Shown: piece by piece, positions 34,291-42,735 of the stretch
Layout: the number at the start of each line of letters is the position of its first letter
Position numbering within the stretch: position 1 is the first letter of the stretch
DNA from: Leptospira meyeri
GTDB taxonomy: Bacteria > Spirochaetota > Leptospiria > Leptospirales > Leptospiraceae
Length of the DNA: 64,000 nucleotides
Assembly (NCBI RefSeq): GCF_004368965.1
Contig: NZ_SORO01000001.1
Span: 186,001-250,000, forward strand
Direction: 5' to 3'
The notes under the pieces: model-generated
Told to the model about the DNA's origin: nothing
What the model saw: the letters and a program-made list of their open reading frames with translations, nothing else
The model's database searches: none
Program-made: the position numbers and the translations under genes

Positions 34291-34797
34291 ATGATGTTAG
34301 AAGAAGAAACAAAAGAATTTACTGAAAAGGTCGTAAAAATCGACCGAGTTGCCAAAGTAGTGAAGGGGGGACGTCGTTTCTCCTTCAACGCTCTATCCGT
34401 TGTAGGTGACTCTAAAGGAAAAGTAGGAATCGGTTTTGGAAAAGCAAATGAAGTTCCAGATGCCATCCGAAAGTCCATTGAATCGGCAAAAAAGAATTTA
34501 AAATCCATTCACTATATCGGTCATACCGTTCCTCACGATGTTGTGGGACAGTTTAAATCCGCTCGAGTGATTTTGAAGCCGGCTTCCCCGGGAACGGGAA
34601 TCATTGCAGGAGCTTCTGTTCGGTCCGTTTTGGAAAGAGCAGGAATTCAAGATGTTTTAACAAAGTCATGGGGATCTTCAAACCCGATGAACATTGTTAA
34701 GGCGACTATGGATGCATTACAACAGTTGGAAACTCCGTCGATGGCGGTAAAACGACGTGGTGTTAGCCTCAAACACTTGTTTGGGCAAGATCTATAA
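34291..34797 (+). CDS. rpsE: 30S ribosomal protein S5
   Basis: 168 residues. [20 protein letters not shown] and the C-terminal [19 protein letters not shown] are diagnostic. S5 guards decoding accuracy. Two tandem ATG codons (34291, 34294) are possible starts. Confidence 0.97.
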   Translation: MMLEEETKEFTEKVVKIDRVAKVVKGGRRFSFNALSVVGDSKGKVGIGFGKANEVPDAIRKSIESAKKNLKSIHYIGHTVPHDVVGQFKSARVILKPASPGTGIIAGASVRSVLERAGIQDVLTKSWGSSNPMNIVKATMDALQQLETPSMAVKRRGVSLKHLFGQDL

Positions 34798-34811
34798 GAA
34801 GGAATCTGGCT

Positions 34812-34991
34812 ATGGAAGAAGTGATCGTAACGCAAGAAAAGAGTTCTATTGGTATCATTCCGATACACAAAAAAACTCTAATTGCACTCGGCCTTAAAAA
34901 GAAAGGTCAATCCAAAAAACACAAAATGACCCCCCAATTGAAAGGGATGTTACGACAAGTAGGTTACTTGTTGAAAGTGGAAAAGGTATAA
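34812..34991 (+). CDS. rpmD: 50S ribosomal protein L30
   Basis: A 59-residue gene read directly from the DNA between rpsE and rplO: ATG at 34812, TAA at 34989. The product begins [15 protein letters not shown] and has the L30 helix [18 protein letters not shown], ending in [11 protein letters not shown]. It fits the normal spc order and the L30 length of about 60 residues. AAGGAA precedes the ATG. Confidence 0.92.
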   Translation: MEEVIVTQEKSSIGIIPIHKKTLIALGLKKKGQSKKHKMTPQLKGMLRQVGYLLKVEKV

Positions 34992-34995
34992 TTGT

Positions 34996-35529
34996 ATGGC
35001 GCAAGATAGAATTGAACAAGGTCGTGGATTTGGGGCAAAACGTCCCAAAAAATCCACATCCCTCGGCAACAAAAACTTGGTTCCAGTTCCGGAAGGTGCA
35101 AAAACTTCTCCGAAACGTGTGGGTCAAGGTCCTGGATCCGGAATGGGAAAAACTTCCACTCGCGGTTCCAAAGGACAAAGAGCACGGGCCGCTTCGATGA
35201 GACGTGGATTCGAAGGGGGACAGCTCCCTCTCCACAGACGTTTGCCAAAACGCGGATTTACAAATATTTTCTCGGTAGAGTTCCAACCAGTAAACTTGAT
35301 CTCTTTATCAAAAGCAGGTCTTTCTGGGGAAGTAACTCCTGCCATTCTCAAAGCCAAATCATTGATTAAGTCAGTAGAAGGACCAATCAAATTACTCGGA
35401 ACTGGAGAAGTGACTAGTGCCATCACCATTACGGTAGATGCTTTTTCTGCCTCTGCAAAAGAGAAAGTTGAAAAAGCGGGTGGAAAAGTCATCATTAGAG
35501 AAAAGAAAAAAGAAGAGAAAAAAAACTAG
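34996..35529 (+). CDS. rplO: 50S ribosomal protein L15
   Basis: 177 residues. The glycine-rich GQGPGSGMGKTSTRGSKGQ and RGFEGGQLPLHRRLPKRGF are diagnostic. It is slightly longer than the enteric protein at both ends, with a Lys/Glu-rich C-terminus. Followed by secY after 7 bases. Confidence 0.97.
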   Translation: MAQDRIEQGRGFGAKRPKKSTSLGNKNLVPVPEGAKTSPKRVGQGPGSGMGKTSTRGSKGQRARAASMRRGFEGGQLPLHRRLPKRGFTNIFSVEFQPVNLISLSKAGLSGEVTPAILKAKSLIKSVEGPIKLLGTGEVTSAITITVDAFSASAKEKVEKAGGKVIIREKKKEEKKN

Positions 35530-35536
35530 ATAACCT

Positions 35537-36916
35537 ATGTTTCAAACCATCGCTAACATCTTTCGAATCCCGGAATTAAGATCTAAAATCCTATTTACGA
35601 TAGGTATGTTGTTACTTTTTAGAATGGGAACTCACGTAACCATTCCTGGAATCAACAGTTTGATTGTAACGGGCATTACTGCCGATCCGAGTGAAGGTTT
35701 TCTCGGAATGGTAGATTTGTTTGCTGGTGGTGCTCTTTTGAAATTTTCTATTTTTGCATTAGGGATTATGCCTTATATCTCTTCTTCCATCATCATGCAG
35801 TTAGTAATGGTTCTCATTCCTAGTTTGCAAAAGATGCAAAAGGAAGGGGAAGAGGGTAGAAAGAAGATCCAACAGTACACTAAGTACGGAACTCTTATCC
35901 TTTGTGCGATCCAATCACTTGCCGTGATCCAACTTGCAAATTCCTGGTCTACTGGATCGGGTACAGCGCAGGCGAAATATCCTGGTCTTATCAATCCATC
36001 CGTGGAAGGTTACTTTCTTCCGATTGCGATGTTATCTATCACAACGGGAACAGTGCTTCTCATTTGGCTCGGAGAACAGATCACGGAACGAGGAATTGGT
36101 AACGGAATTTCTCTTATTATCTTTGCTGGGATTATAGGACGTATGCCAGAAGCACTCATAGCCATGTTTACTTCTGATACTTCTGATGCCCTTAGTATCC
36201 TTATCCTTATTATTATCTTTATCGTTCTCATTGCTTTAACGGTGATTTTGACCCAAGGGGTTCGCCGGGTTCCGTTAAATTACGGAAAACAAATGGTGGG
36301 AAGAAAGATGGTTCAGGCGCGTAGCCAATCCATTCCTTTCAAAGTGAACAGTGCCAATGTAATGCCAATTATCTTTGCATCCTCACTTATCCTTTTCCCA
36401 CAAACAATAGTTCAATGGTTATCCTCTAAGGGTGGCCAGTGGGCTGGTTGGGCTGTGATTATGGACTATTTCAATCCGTTTTCACAAATTTGGTACCATG
36501 CCCTTTTCTATTATGTGATTTATACATCTCTAATCATTTTCTTCGCTTACTTTTATACGGCAATTCAGTTCAACCCACAAGAGTTAGCTGATAACTTAAA
36601 AAAATACGGTGGGTTTATTCCAGGAGTTCGTCCTGGAAGTCAAACCAAAGATATGATCGAGAAAATCTTGAATCGAATCACCCTACCGGGTGCTCTTTTC
36701 CTTGCTGGTCTTGCTCTTGCTCCGTATCTCATCATAAAGTTTTTAAACCTCGGTTCTAACACCGGTGGTGGAACTTTAGTGTATACATTCGGAGGAACTT
36801 CACTTCTCATTATGGTGGGTGTGGCGCTAGAAACATTGAAACAAATCGAAGCCCAACTCCTGATGAGAAATTACGAAGGATTCATGAAGAAGACTAAAAT
36901 CAAGGGAAGAGTGTAA
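35537..36916 (+). CDS. secY: Preprotein translocase subunit SecY
   Basis: 459 residues with ten membrane helices. [12 protein letters not shown] follows helix 1, and [28 protein letters not shown] and [18 protein letters not shown] are hallmark stretches. SecY is the protein-conducting channel; its SecE partner is encoded at 11066. Sits in the normal spc position between rplO and adk. Confidence 0.98.
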   Translation: MFQTIANIFRIPELRSKILFTIGMLLLFRMGTHVTIPGINSLIVTGITADPSEGFLGMVDLFAGGALLKFSIFALGIMPYISSSIIMQLVMVLIPSLQKMQKEGEEGRKKIQQYTKYGTLILCAIQSLAVIQLANSWSTGSGTAQAKYPGLINPSVEGYFLPIAMLSITTGTVLLIWLGEQITERGIGNGISLIIFAGIIGRMPEALIAMFTSDTSDALSILILIIIFIVLIALTVILTQGVRRVPLNYGKQMVGRKMVQARSQSIPFKVNSANVMPIIFASSLILFPQTIVQWLSSKGGQWAGWAVIMDYFNPFSQIWYHALFYYVIYTSLIIFFAYFYTAIQFNPQELADNLKKYGGFIPGVRPGSQTKDMIEKILNRITLPGALFLAGLALAPYLIIKFLNLGSNTGGGTLVYTFGGTSLLIMVGVALETLKQIEAQLLMRNYEGFMKKTKIKGRV

Positions 36917-36919
36917 CGA

Positions 36920-37483
36920 ATGAAGAGACTCATTTTTATGGGGCCCCCAGGTGCTGGAAAAGGGACCCAAGCTGACATCATCAAAGAGAAATACCAAATT
37001 CCACAGATCTCTACCGGAGATATTCTCCGTGCTGCCGTAAAAAACGGGACCCCGATGGGGATAGAAGCAAAAAAATATATGGACGCTGGAGACCTTGTTC
37101 CAGATGCTGTCGTTATAGGCATAATTCGCGACCGATTGGTCGAAGCTGATTGTGCAAATGGATTCATACTGGATGGATTTCCTAGGACGGTGGAGCAAGC
37201 AAAGGCTCTCTCGGAAATCCTCAAAGAGCTTCGCATGGAGCTCGACTCCGTTGTCAACCTAGACGTTCCTGACGAAGAACTCGTCAAACGGTTGCTAGGT
37301 AGAGCGATCAAAGAAGGACGCTCGGATGACAACGAAGAGACCATCAAAAACCGTCTGCATACTTACAACACCAAGACGTTGCCCCTAATAGACTTTTATA
37401 AAGGCTCCGGGATCCTTCGGCAAATCAATGGGTTGGGAAGTATGGAAGAAATCACTAACACTATTTTAAAATCAATCCAGTAG
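36920..37483 (+). CDS. adk: Adenylate kinase
   Basis: 187 residues, the short-LID type. The P loop is [13 protein letters not shown], followed by [10 protein letters not shown], the [13 protein letters not shown]-site segment and [14 protein letters not shown]. There is no zinc LID. It makes ADP from ATP and AMP. secY-adk-infA order is common; it starts 3 bases after secY. Confidence 0.97.
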   Translation: MKRLIFMGPPGAGKGTQADIIKEKYQIPQISTGDILRAAVKNGTPMGIEAKKYMDAGDLVPDAVVIGIIRDRLVEADCANGFILDGFPRTVEQAKALSEILKELRMELDSVVNLDVPDEELVKRLLGRAIKEGRSDDNEETIKNRLHTYNTKTLPLIDFYKGSGILRQINGLGSMEEITNTILKSIQ

Positions 37484-37493
37484 GAGATAGACC

Positions 37494-37712
37494 CTGGCTA
37501 AGGAAGAAGCAATCACAATTGACGGAACCGTTTTAGAACCGTTACCAAATGCCATGTTCCGTGTGGAACTAGAGAATGGACACAAGGTTCTAGCGCACAT
37601 TTCAGGAAAGATGCGTATGCACTACATTCGTATTTTACCCGGAGATAAAGTCACTGTGGAACTTTCTCCTTATGACTTAACCAAGGGCCGTATCACTTAC
37701 AGAAAGAAATAG
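37494..37712 (+). CDS. infA: Translation initiation factor IF-1 (CTG start)
   Basis: 72 residues when read from CTG at 37494: (M)[32 protein letters not shown] and [13 protein letters not shown] align along the whole length with E. coli IF-1 (72 residues). There is no ATG, GTG or TTG upstream in frame: TAG lies two codons before the CTG. The next ATG would remove the first strands of the OB fold. AGGAG sits 7 bases before the CTG, an ideal distance. So CTG is the only sensible start. IF-1 occupies the 30S A site during initiation. Confidence 0.9.
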   Translation: MAKEEAITIDGTVLEPLPNAMFRVELENGHKVLAHISGKMRMHYIRILPGDKVTVELSPYDLTKGRITYRKK

Positions 37713-37721
37713 GAAACTATA

Positions 37722-37835
37722 ATGAAAGTTAGAGCATCAGTCAAAAAAATCTGTCCAGAATGCAAAGTCATTCGCAGAAAAGGTGTAATCCGAGTGATTT
37801 GCACGAACCCAAAACACAAACAAAGGCAAAGATAG
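37722..37835 (+). CDS. rpmJ: 50S ribosomal protein L36
   Basis: 37 residues, read from the [23 protein letters not shown] with a zinc site of CPEC, a third Cys in VICT and His in NPKHKQRQR. This is the zinc-binding form. It lies 9 bases after infA and 6 before rpsM. Confidence 0.96.
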   Translation: MKVRASVKKICPECKVIRRKGVIRVICTNPKHKQRQR

Positions 37836-37841
37836 GAAGAT

Positions 37842-38219
37842 ATGGCACGTATCGCGGGTGTTGATTTACCATCAAACAAAAGAATAGTGATCGGTCTTAC
37901 ATACGTATTTGGTATTGGTAAGACATCCTCTCAAAATATCCTGAAAAAAGCAGGAATTGACGAATCTATCAGGGTGAAGGACCTCTCGGACGAACAAGAA
38001 GCCGCGATCCGACGAGTCATTGAAGAATCATACCAGGTAGAAGGGGATCTTCGTTCCGAAGTCAACCTAAACATCAAACGATTGATGGATGTAGGTTGTT
38101 ACAGAGGTTTTCGTCATAGACGCGGACTTCCAGTCAACGGACAAAGAACAAGAACCAACGCAAGAACCCGTAAGGGAGTCAAGAAGACTGTAGCGAATAA
38201 GAAAAAGGCTACTAAGTAG
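37842..38219 (+). CDS. rpsM: 30S ribosomal protein S13
   Basis: 125 residues: [34 protein letters not shown] and [19 protein letters not shown] are diagnostic. Starts the alpha cluster. Confidence 0.98.
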   Translation: MARIAGVDLPSNKRIVIGLTYVFGIGKTSSQNILKKAGIDESIRVKDLSDEQEAAIRRVIEESYQVEGDLRSEVNLNIKRLMDVGCYRGFRHRRGLPVNGQRTRTNARTRKGVKKTVANKKKATK

Positions 38220-38231
38220 AGGACTGAATCC

Positions 38232-38645
38232 ATGGCTGAAAAAGACGCAAAGAATAAAAAAGATACCAAAAAGGTTAAGAAAAAAGAAAAGAAAAACGTT
38301 CCGCGAGGTAAGGTTTATATCCAAGCTTCGTTTAATAATACAATCGTATCGATTACCGATATGGCTGGAAACGTTCTTTCTTGGTCTTCTTCCGGAATGA
38401 TGGGATTTCGTGGGTCCAAAAAATCCACTCCATATGCTGCACAAGTAGCTGCTACTAATGCTGCTGAGAAAGCAATCGAAGCTGCTGGTCTTTCTGAAGT
38501 GGATGTAATGGTTTCAGGTCCTGGAATTGGACGTGAATCTGCCATTCGTTCTTTGACCACAAAAGGGATTGCAATCAAACTCATTAAAGACGTAACTCCG
38601 CTCCCGCACAATGGGTGCCGACCACGAAAAAGAAGAAGGGTGTAG
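38232..38645 (+). CDS. rpsK: 30S ribosomal protein S11
   Basis: 137 residues. The core ([46 protein letters not shown]) is normal, preceded by a Lys-rich N-terminal leader of about 20 residues. S11 lies on the 30S platform near the mRNA exit. Confidence 0.97.
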   Translation: MAEKDAKNKKDTKKVKKKEKKNVPRGKVYIQASFNNTIVSITDMAGNVLSWSSSGMMGFRGSKKSTPYAAQVAATNAAEKAIEAAGLSEVDVMVSGPGIGRESAIRSLTTKGIAIKLIKDVTPLPHNGCRPRKRRRV

Positions 38646-38654
38646 GAATTAGAT

Positions 38655-39287
38655 ATGGCACGTTACCGAGGTCCAGTTGTTAAATTGATGAGAAGAGAGG
38701 GTCTTAACCTCTTTCTCAAAAATAGTCATACATTACATAAAGAAAAATCTTCCCTTGAAAAGAGAAAGTACCCACCAGGTCTTCCTCCTAAGAAAAAAGG
38801 TAAGGTAACAGAATACGGTGCACAGCTACGTGAAAAACAAAAAGTAAAACGCGCATATGGTGTTTTAGAAAAACAGTTCCGTAGATACTTTGAAGAAGCA
38901 TCTCACACGCCAGGGATTCCTGGTGAGAACTTACTCCAATTCCTTGAAAGAAGATTGGATAACGTTCTTTATCGTATGGGTTTTGCTGTTACAAGAAGAC
39001 AAGCTCGTAACTTTGTGGCTCACAGACACATTCTTGTGAATGGTCACCGAGTTGATATTTGTTCTTATCGTGTGAATGTTGGTGATAAAATCGAAATTCG
39101 TGAGAAGTTCCAAAAATCCGCGTTTATCGAAGAAAATATCAAACTTGCTCAAGCAATCAATCGAACTGCTTCTTGGGTCAGTGTGGATTATACCAAGTTC
39201 TCCGGAGAAGTGACTTCACTTCCAACAAGAGAGCATATTGATATTCCTGTGAAAGAACAGGTAATCGTAGAGTTGTACTCGAAGTAA
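38655..39287 (+). CDS. rpsD: 30S ribosomal protein S4
   Basis: 210 residues. The S4 RNA-binding domain has [20 protein letters not shown] and [14 protein letters not shown]. The N-terminal zinc cysteines found in some bacteria are absent, so this is the C- form. S4 starts 30S assembly. Confidence 0.97.
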   Translation: MARYRGPVVKLMRREGLNLFLKNSHTLHKEKSSLEKRKYPPGLPPKKKGKVTEYGAQLREKQKVKRAYGVLEKQFRRYFEEASHTPGIPGENLLQFLERRLDNVLYRMGFAVTRRQARNFVAHRHILVNGHRVDICSYRVNVGDKIEIREKFQKSAFIEENIKLAQAINRTASWVSVDYTKFSGEVTSLPTREHIDIPVKEQVIVELYSK

Positions 39288-39312
39288 GAATTTAGAGAAG
39301 AAGGATACGACA

Positions 39313-40290
39313 TTGTCTCCAAAGAATTTATTAAAAGGTTTTAAAAGACCCAAAAAAATCGAATTCACAACCGATGTGAATACACCAAACTACGGTAAGT
39401 TTGTTGCAGAACCTTTCGAAAGAGGAATTGGTACTACGATCGGTAACTCCCTTCGTCGTACGCTCATGTCTTCTATCGAAGGAGCGGCAATTTCCGCAAT
39501 TCGAATTGAAGGAGTCTCTCACGAGTTCTCTTATATTGAAGGTGTAGCAGAAGACGTAACTCGTATCATTCTTAACTTAAAACAAGTTCGAATCAAATAC
39601 GAGCCTGAAGACAAAGAAGCAAGCAAAGTAATCCACTTAGAACTAAAAGGTGCAGGTTATTTCCGTGCGGCTGATTTGGCAGTAGACTCTTCAATCGAAA
39701 TCATGAACCCAGATCTTCATATTGCCACTCTCAATGAGGATGCCAATGTGATTATGGATTTGGAAATCCAAAGAGGACGTGGTTACGTTCCTGCGGAAGA
39801 TAAGAAGAAAGACATCGAAGTTTTAGGAACGATCCCAATCGATTCTATTTTTTCACCAATCCAAAAAGTATTGTTTGAAGTATCGGAAACTCGTGTTGCA
39901 CAACGTTCTGATTACGAAAAACTGACGATGGAAGTTTGGACTGACGGATCTGTTTCTCCTGAAGATGCTGTTGCGCAAGCAGCAAAAATTCTGAAAGACC
40001 ACCTAACTGTTTTCATTAACTTTGAAGAAGAAATTGAAGAAGAAGAAGAAGAGTTGGATGAAGCTGACGAAAAACTAAAAGCAGCCTTATCTAAACATGT
40101 AGAAGAATTGGAACTATCGGTTCGTTCGACTAACGTTCTTCGCAGTTTGGAAATCGACTTCATTGGTGAGCTCGTGAAGAGATCTGAAGACGAAATGACG
40201 AAATCAAAACATTTCAGCGAACAAAGTTTACAAGAGTTGAAAGCGAAACTTTCCTCTATGGGGCTTTCTTTCGGTATGAGAGATTTTTAA
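39313..40290 (+). CDS. rpoA: RNA polymerase alpha subunit
   Basis: 325 residues with a TTG start preceded by AAGGA. The N-terminal dimerisation domain includes [20 protein letters not shown]; the C-terminal domain with [18 protein letters not shown] binds UP-element DNA and activators. The linker between the domains carries a run of acidic residues ([17 protein letters not shown] near 238-255). The place in the alpha cluster (rpsM-rpsK-rpsD-rpoA-rplQ) is standard. Confidence 0.97.
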   Translation: MSPKNLLKGFKRPKKIEFTTDVNTPNYGKFVAEPFERGIGTTIGNSLRRTLMSSIEGAAISAIRIEGVSHEFSYIEGVAEDVTRIILNLKQVRIKYEPEDKEASKVIHLELKGAGYFRAADLAVDSSIEIMNPDLHIATLNEDANVIMDLEIQRGRGYVPAEDKKKDIEVLGTIPIDSIFSPIQKVLFEVSETRVAQRSDYEKLTMEVWTDGSVSPEDAVAQAAKILKDHLTVFINFEEEIEEEEEELDEADEKLKAALSKHVEELELSVRSTNVLRSLEIDFIGELVKRSEDEMTKSKHFSEQSLQELKAKLSSMGLSFGMRDF

Positions 40291-40291
40291 G

Positions 40292-40807
40292 ATGAATAAA
40301 CGTAATAAAGTTAAACAACTCAATAGATCCGCAGATCATAGAAAAGCTATGATCCAAAATATGGTAATCTCTTTACTTCGCCACGAAAGAATTGAATCTT
40401 CTGTTGCGAAGTTGAAGGTGGCACGTTCTTATGCAGAACGAATCATCACAAGAGCAAAACGCAACCTAGATGCAAACTTAGCAAATCTTGACGAACAAAA
40501 GAAAAATGCTGCGATTTTACACAACACAAGGTATCTTTATAGCCACCTTGGTGACCAAGAAATCGTAAACAAACTTTTGAAAGACCTAGCGAATCGTTAT
40601 GCTGAAAGAGTAGGTGGATACACAAGAATCATTCGTTTGGTAAACCGCCCTTCAGACAACACAGCGATGGGTATTTTGGAACTTGTGGATCGCAAAACTC
40701 AAGATGAGTTAAAAGCAGAAACAAAAGCAAAACGCGAAGAGAAAAAGCCCGCTAAGAAAGAAGAAAAACCTAAAAAAGCCAAAAAAGAAAAAGCTGCTAC
40801 AAAATAA
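40292..40807 (+). CDS. rplQ: 50S ribosomal protein L17
   Basis: 171 residues. The conserved core ([40 protein letters not shown]) is followed by a C-terminal Lys/Glu/Ala tail of about 40 residues not found in E. coli L17 (127 residues). It is the last gene of the ribosomal cluster, one base after rpoA, and is followed by a strong terminator. Confidence 0.95.
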   Translation: MNKRNKVKQLNRSADHRKAMIQNMVISLLRHERIESSVAKLKVARSYAERIITRAKRNLDANLANLDEQKKNAAILHNTRYLYSHLGDQEIVNKLLKDLANRYAERVGGYTRIIRLVNRPSDNTAMGILELVDRKTQDELKAETKAKREEKKPAKKEEKPKKAKKEKAATK

Positions 40808-40837
40808 GTAAGCCCCCTTTTTAACTTTGGGACCAAG

Positions 40838-40872
40838 AAGCCTACTCATACTTTGAGTGGGCTTTTTTTTTA
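40838..40872 (+). terminator. Strong intrinsic terminator ending the ribosomal cluster
   Basis: AAGCCTACTCA (40838-40848) pairs with TGAGTGGGCTT (40854-40864) with one T-G wobble, a 5-base loop, and a continuing T tract. It follows rplQ by 30 bases. Confidence 0.93.
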
Positions 40873-40914
40873 TTGCAATCGTTTGGATTTCCGATTAAAT
40901 TCTACATTCCAAAC

Positions 40915-42735
40915 ATGCTCCCTTCCCTATCCACATCAGATTCCATTTGGCATACTGCCTTTAGTGCAAGTCCTATTGGGATGGCTCTCACTGATATGCA
41001 GACCGGACTCTATGTTGATGCCAATGAAGTCTATTGTACATGGCTTGGAAGAACAAGAGAAGAGGTAATTGGTAAATCCACTTTGGATTTAGGGATTTAT
41101 TCGAATGTCAATGACAGAGAATATATTCTGGCAGGTTTGAAAAGGGATGGATATGTATTAAATTTAGAGGTGCCACTGGTTGCAAAAACGGGGGCTACTG
41201 TCACTATCCTCTTTAGTGGCCGAATTGTAGAAAATGGAAAGTATCTACTTTCGGCAGGTCAGAATATCACTGCGCTTAAAGAAAAGGAATACCTTGCCGC
41301 TGTATTACAAAGTGAATTGGTGATTAGCAAAGAACTTTTTGAAAGTGTATTTCGACTAAACCCAGCAGCTGTTAGTTTATCGAACGCCGAAACTGGTCAA
41401 TACGACGATGTCAACGAGGCATACTGCCGCTTAATTGGATTCTCAAGAGAAGAAATTGTCGGAAAAACCTCTCATGAATTGAATATTTGGATCACAAAGC
41501 TAGACCGTGCAAGGCTATTGGAGGAAGTCCAAAAAAAAGGATGGAGCACCGGATTGGAAGCGAGCATTCGTACGAAAACGGGTGAAATTCGTCATGTTGT
41601 TTCGGGGAATACAATTCTAAATAACCATGGTAGACCAACCTTACTTGCAATTCTTATTGATATCACCGAATCCAAACAAAACAAAGAAGCATTAGAATTT
41701 GCAGTCAAAGAAAGAACAAAAGAATTGAATCGTATTCTCGAAGATCTACAAAAAACACAAGATCAATTGATTCTTTCCGAGAAAATGGCCACCTTGGGTC
41801 AGTTAGTTGCAAGTGTGGCCCATGAGATCAATAATCCTCTTGCTGCCATTTCAGCATTTAGTGAACAGATTCATAATCGAATGGGTAATTTTGGAACGCG
41901 ATTGTTTCAAATCAAAGAATGTTTCTCAAAGTATTCAGAGAAGGAAATTAATGAAATTATTTCTTGGGTGATTGAGTTATTTACAATCAAACCAAAGACA
42001 TATGTATTTGCCGAATCAAGAAAAGCCAAAAAAACTTTGGAGGCCCTTTTTGTTGATTTAGGAATCGAAACTGCTTATGATTTGGCTGATAGAATCGTAG
42101 ATTTAGGCGTTTCTGATTTTATTATAGAAAATCAAAATATGTTATCTCATTTTAAATCTTCCCCCATATTAGAGTTAGTTTTGTCAGAGTTGAATACTCT
42201 TAGAAGTGTAGAATCAATTCGTCTTGCAGTAGAAAGAACTTCTAAAATTGTTTATAGTTTAAAAAATTACGGGCGTTTTGATCGAAACGAAGCCAAGTCG
42301 GATATTAACGTAGTCGATACAATCGAAACGGTCCTGACTCTTTACCAGAACAAAATGAAAACCGGAGTAGAATGCATTCGTTTGTATAACGCAAATCCGG
42401 TTTTAGCAGGTTATCCAGATGAACTCATCCAGATTTGGACAAACCTAATTTACAATGCATTACAGGCCATGGCCTTTAAGGGGATTCTTACCATACAAGT
42501 GGACGAATTGGAAACTGAGATTATTGTGAGGATTCAGGACAATGGACCAGGAATTCCTCCTGCCATTCAGAAACGAATTTTTGAACCCTTTTATACGACA
42601 AAGGAAAAAGGAGAAGGAACAGGACTTGGTCTTGGGATTGTAAAACAATCTGTGGAAGAAAGGCACCGTGGCCGGATTCTGTTCCAATCGGAACCCGGAC
42701 ACACGGAATTTCAAGTGTACCTTCCGAAACCTTAG
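40915..42735 (+). CDS. PAS-domain sensor histidine kinase
   Basis: 606 residues from ATG 40915; a TTG at 40873 would abut the terminator T tract and is less likely. No membrane helix is seen, so it is cytosolic. Two PAS domains (about 10-125 and 140-260) precede a coiled-coil linker. The phospho-acceptor box is SVAHEINNPLAAIS with His303. The ATPase domain has an N box centred on Asn514, DNGPGIPPAIQKRIFEPFYTT and GEGTGLGLGIVKQ. About 100 extra residues lie between the His helix and the second helix (near 436) of the dimerisation hairpin. No response regulator is adjacent, so the partner is unknown. Confidence 0.88.
   Translation: MLPSLSTSDSIWHTAFSASPIGMALTDMQTGLYVDANEVYCTWLGRTREEVIGKSTLDLGIYSNVNDREYILAGLKRDGYVLNLEVPLVAKTGATVTILFSGRIVENGKYLLSAGQNITALKEKEYLAAVLQSELVISKELFESVFRLNPAAVSLSNAETGQYDDVNEAYCRLIGFSREEIVGKTSHELNIWITKLDRARLLEEVQKKGWSTGLEASIRTKTGEIRHVVSGNTILNNHGRPTLLAILIDITESKQNKEALEFAVKERTKELNRILEDLQKTQDQLILSEKMATLGQLVASVAHEINNPLAAISAFSEQIHNRMGNFGTRLFQIKECFSKYSEKEINEIISWVIELFTIKPKTYVFAESRKAKKTLEALFVDLGIETAYDLADRIVDLGVSDFIIENQNMLSHFKSSPILELVLSELNTLRSVESIRLAVERTSKIVYSLKNYGRFDRNEAKSDINVVDTIETVLTLYQNKMKTGVECIRLYNANPVLAGYPDELIQIWTNLIYNALQAMAFKGILTIQVDELETEIIVRIQDNGPGIPPAIQKRIFEPFYTTKEKGEGTGLGLGIVKQSVEERHRGRILFQSEPGHTEFQVYLPKP

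Noticed and set aside
40873..40914. TTG at 40873 as the start of the PAS kinase
   Set aside because: It touches the T tract of the rplQ terminator and has no ribosome binding site; the ATG at 40915 keeps the full first PAS domain.
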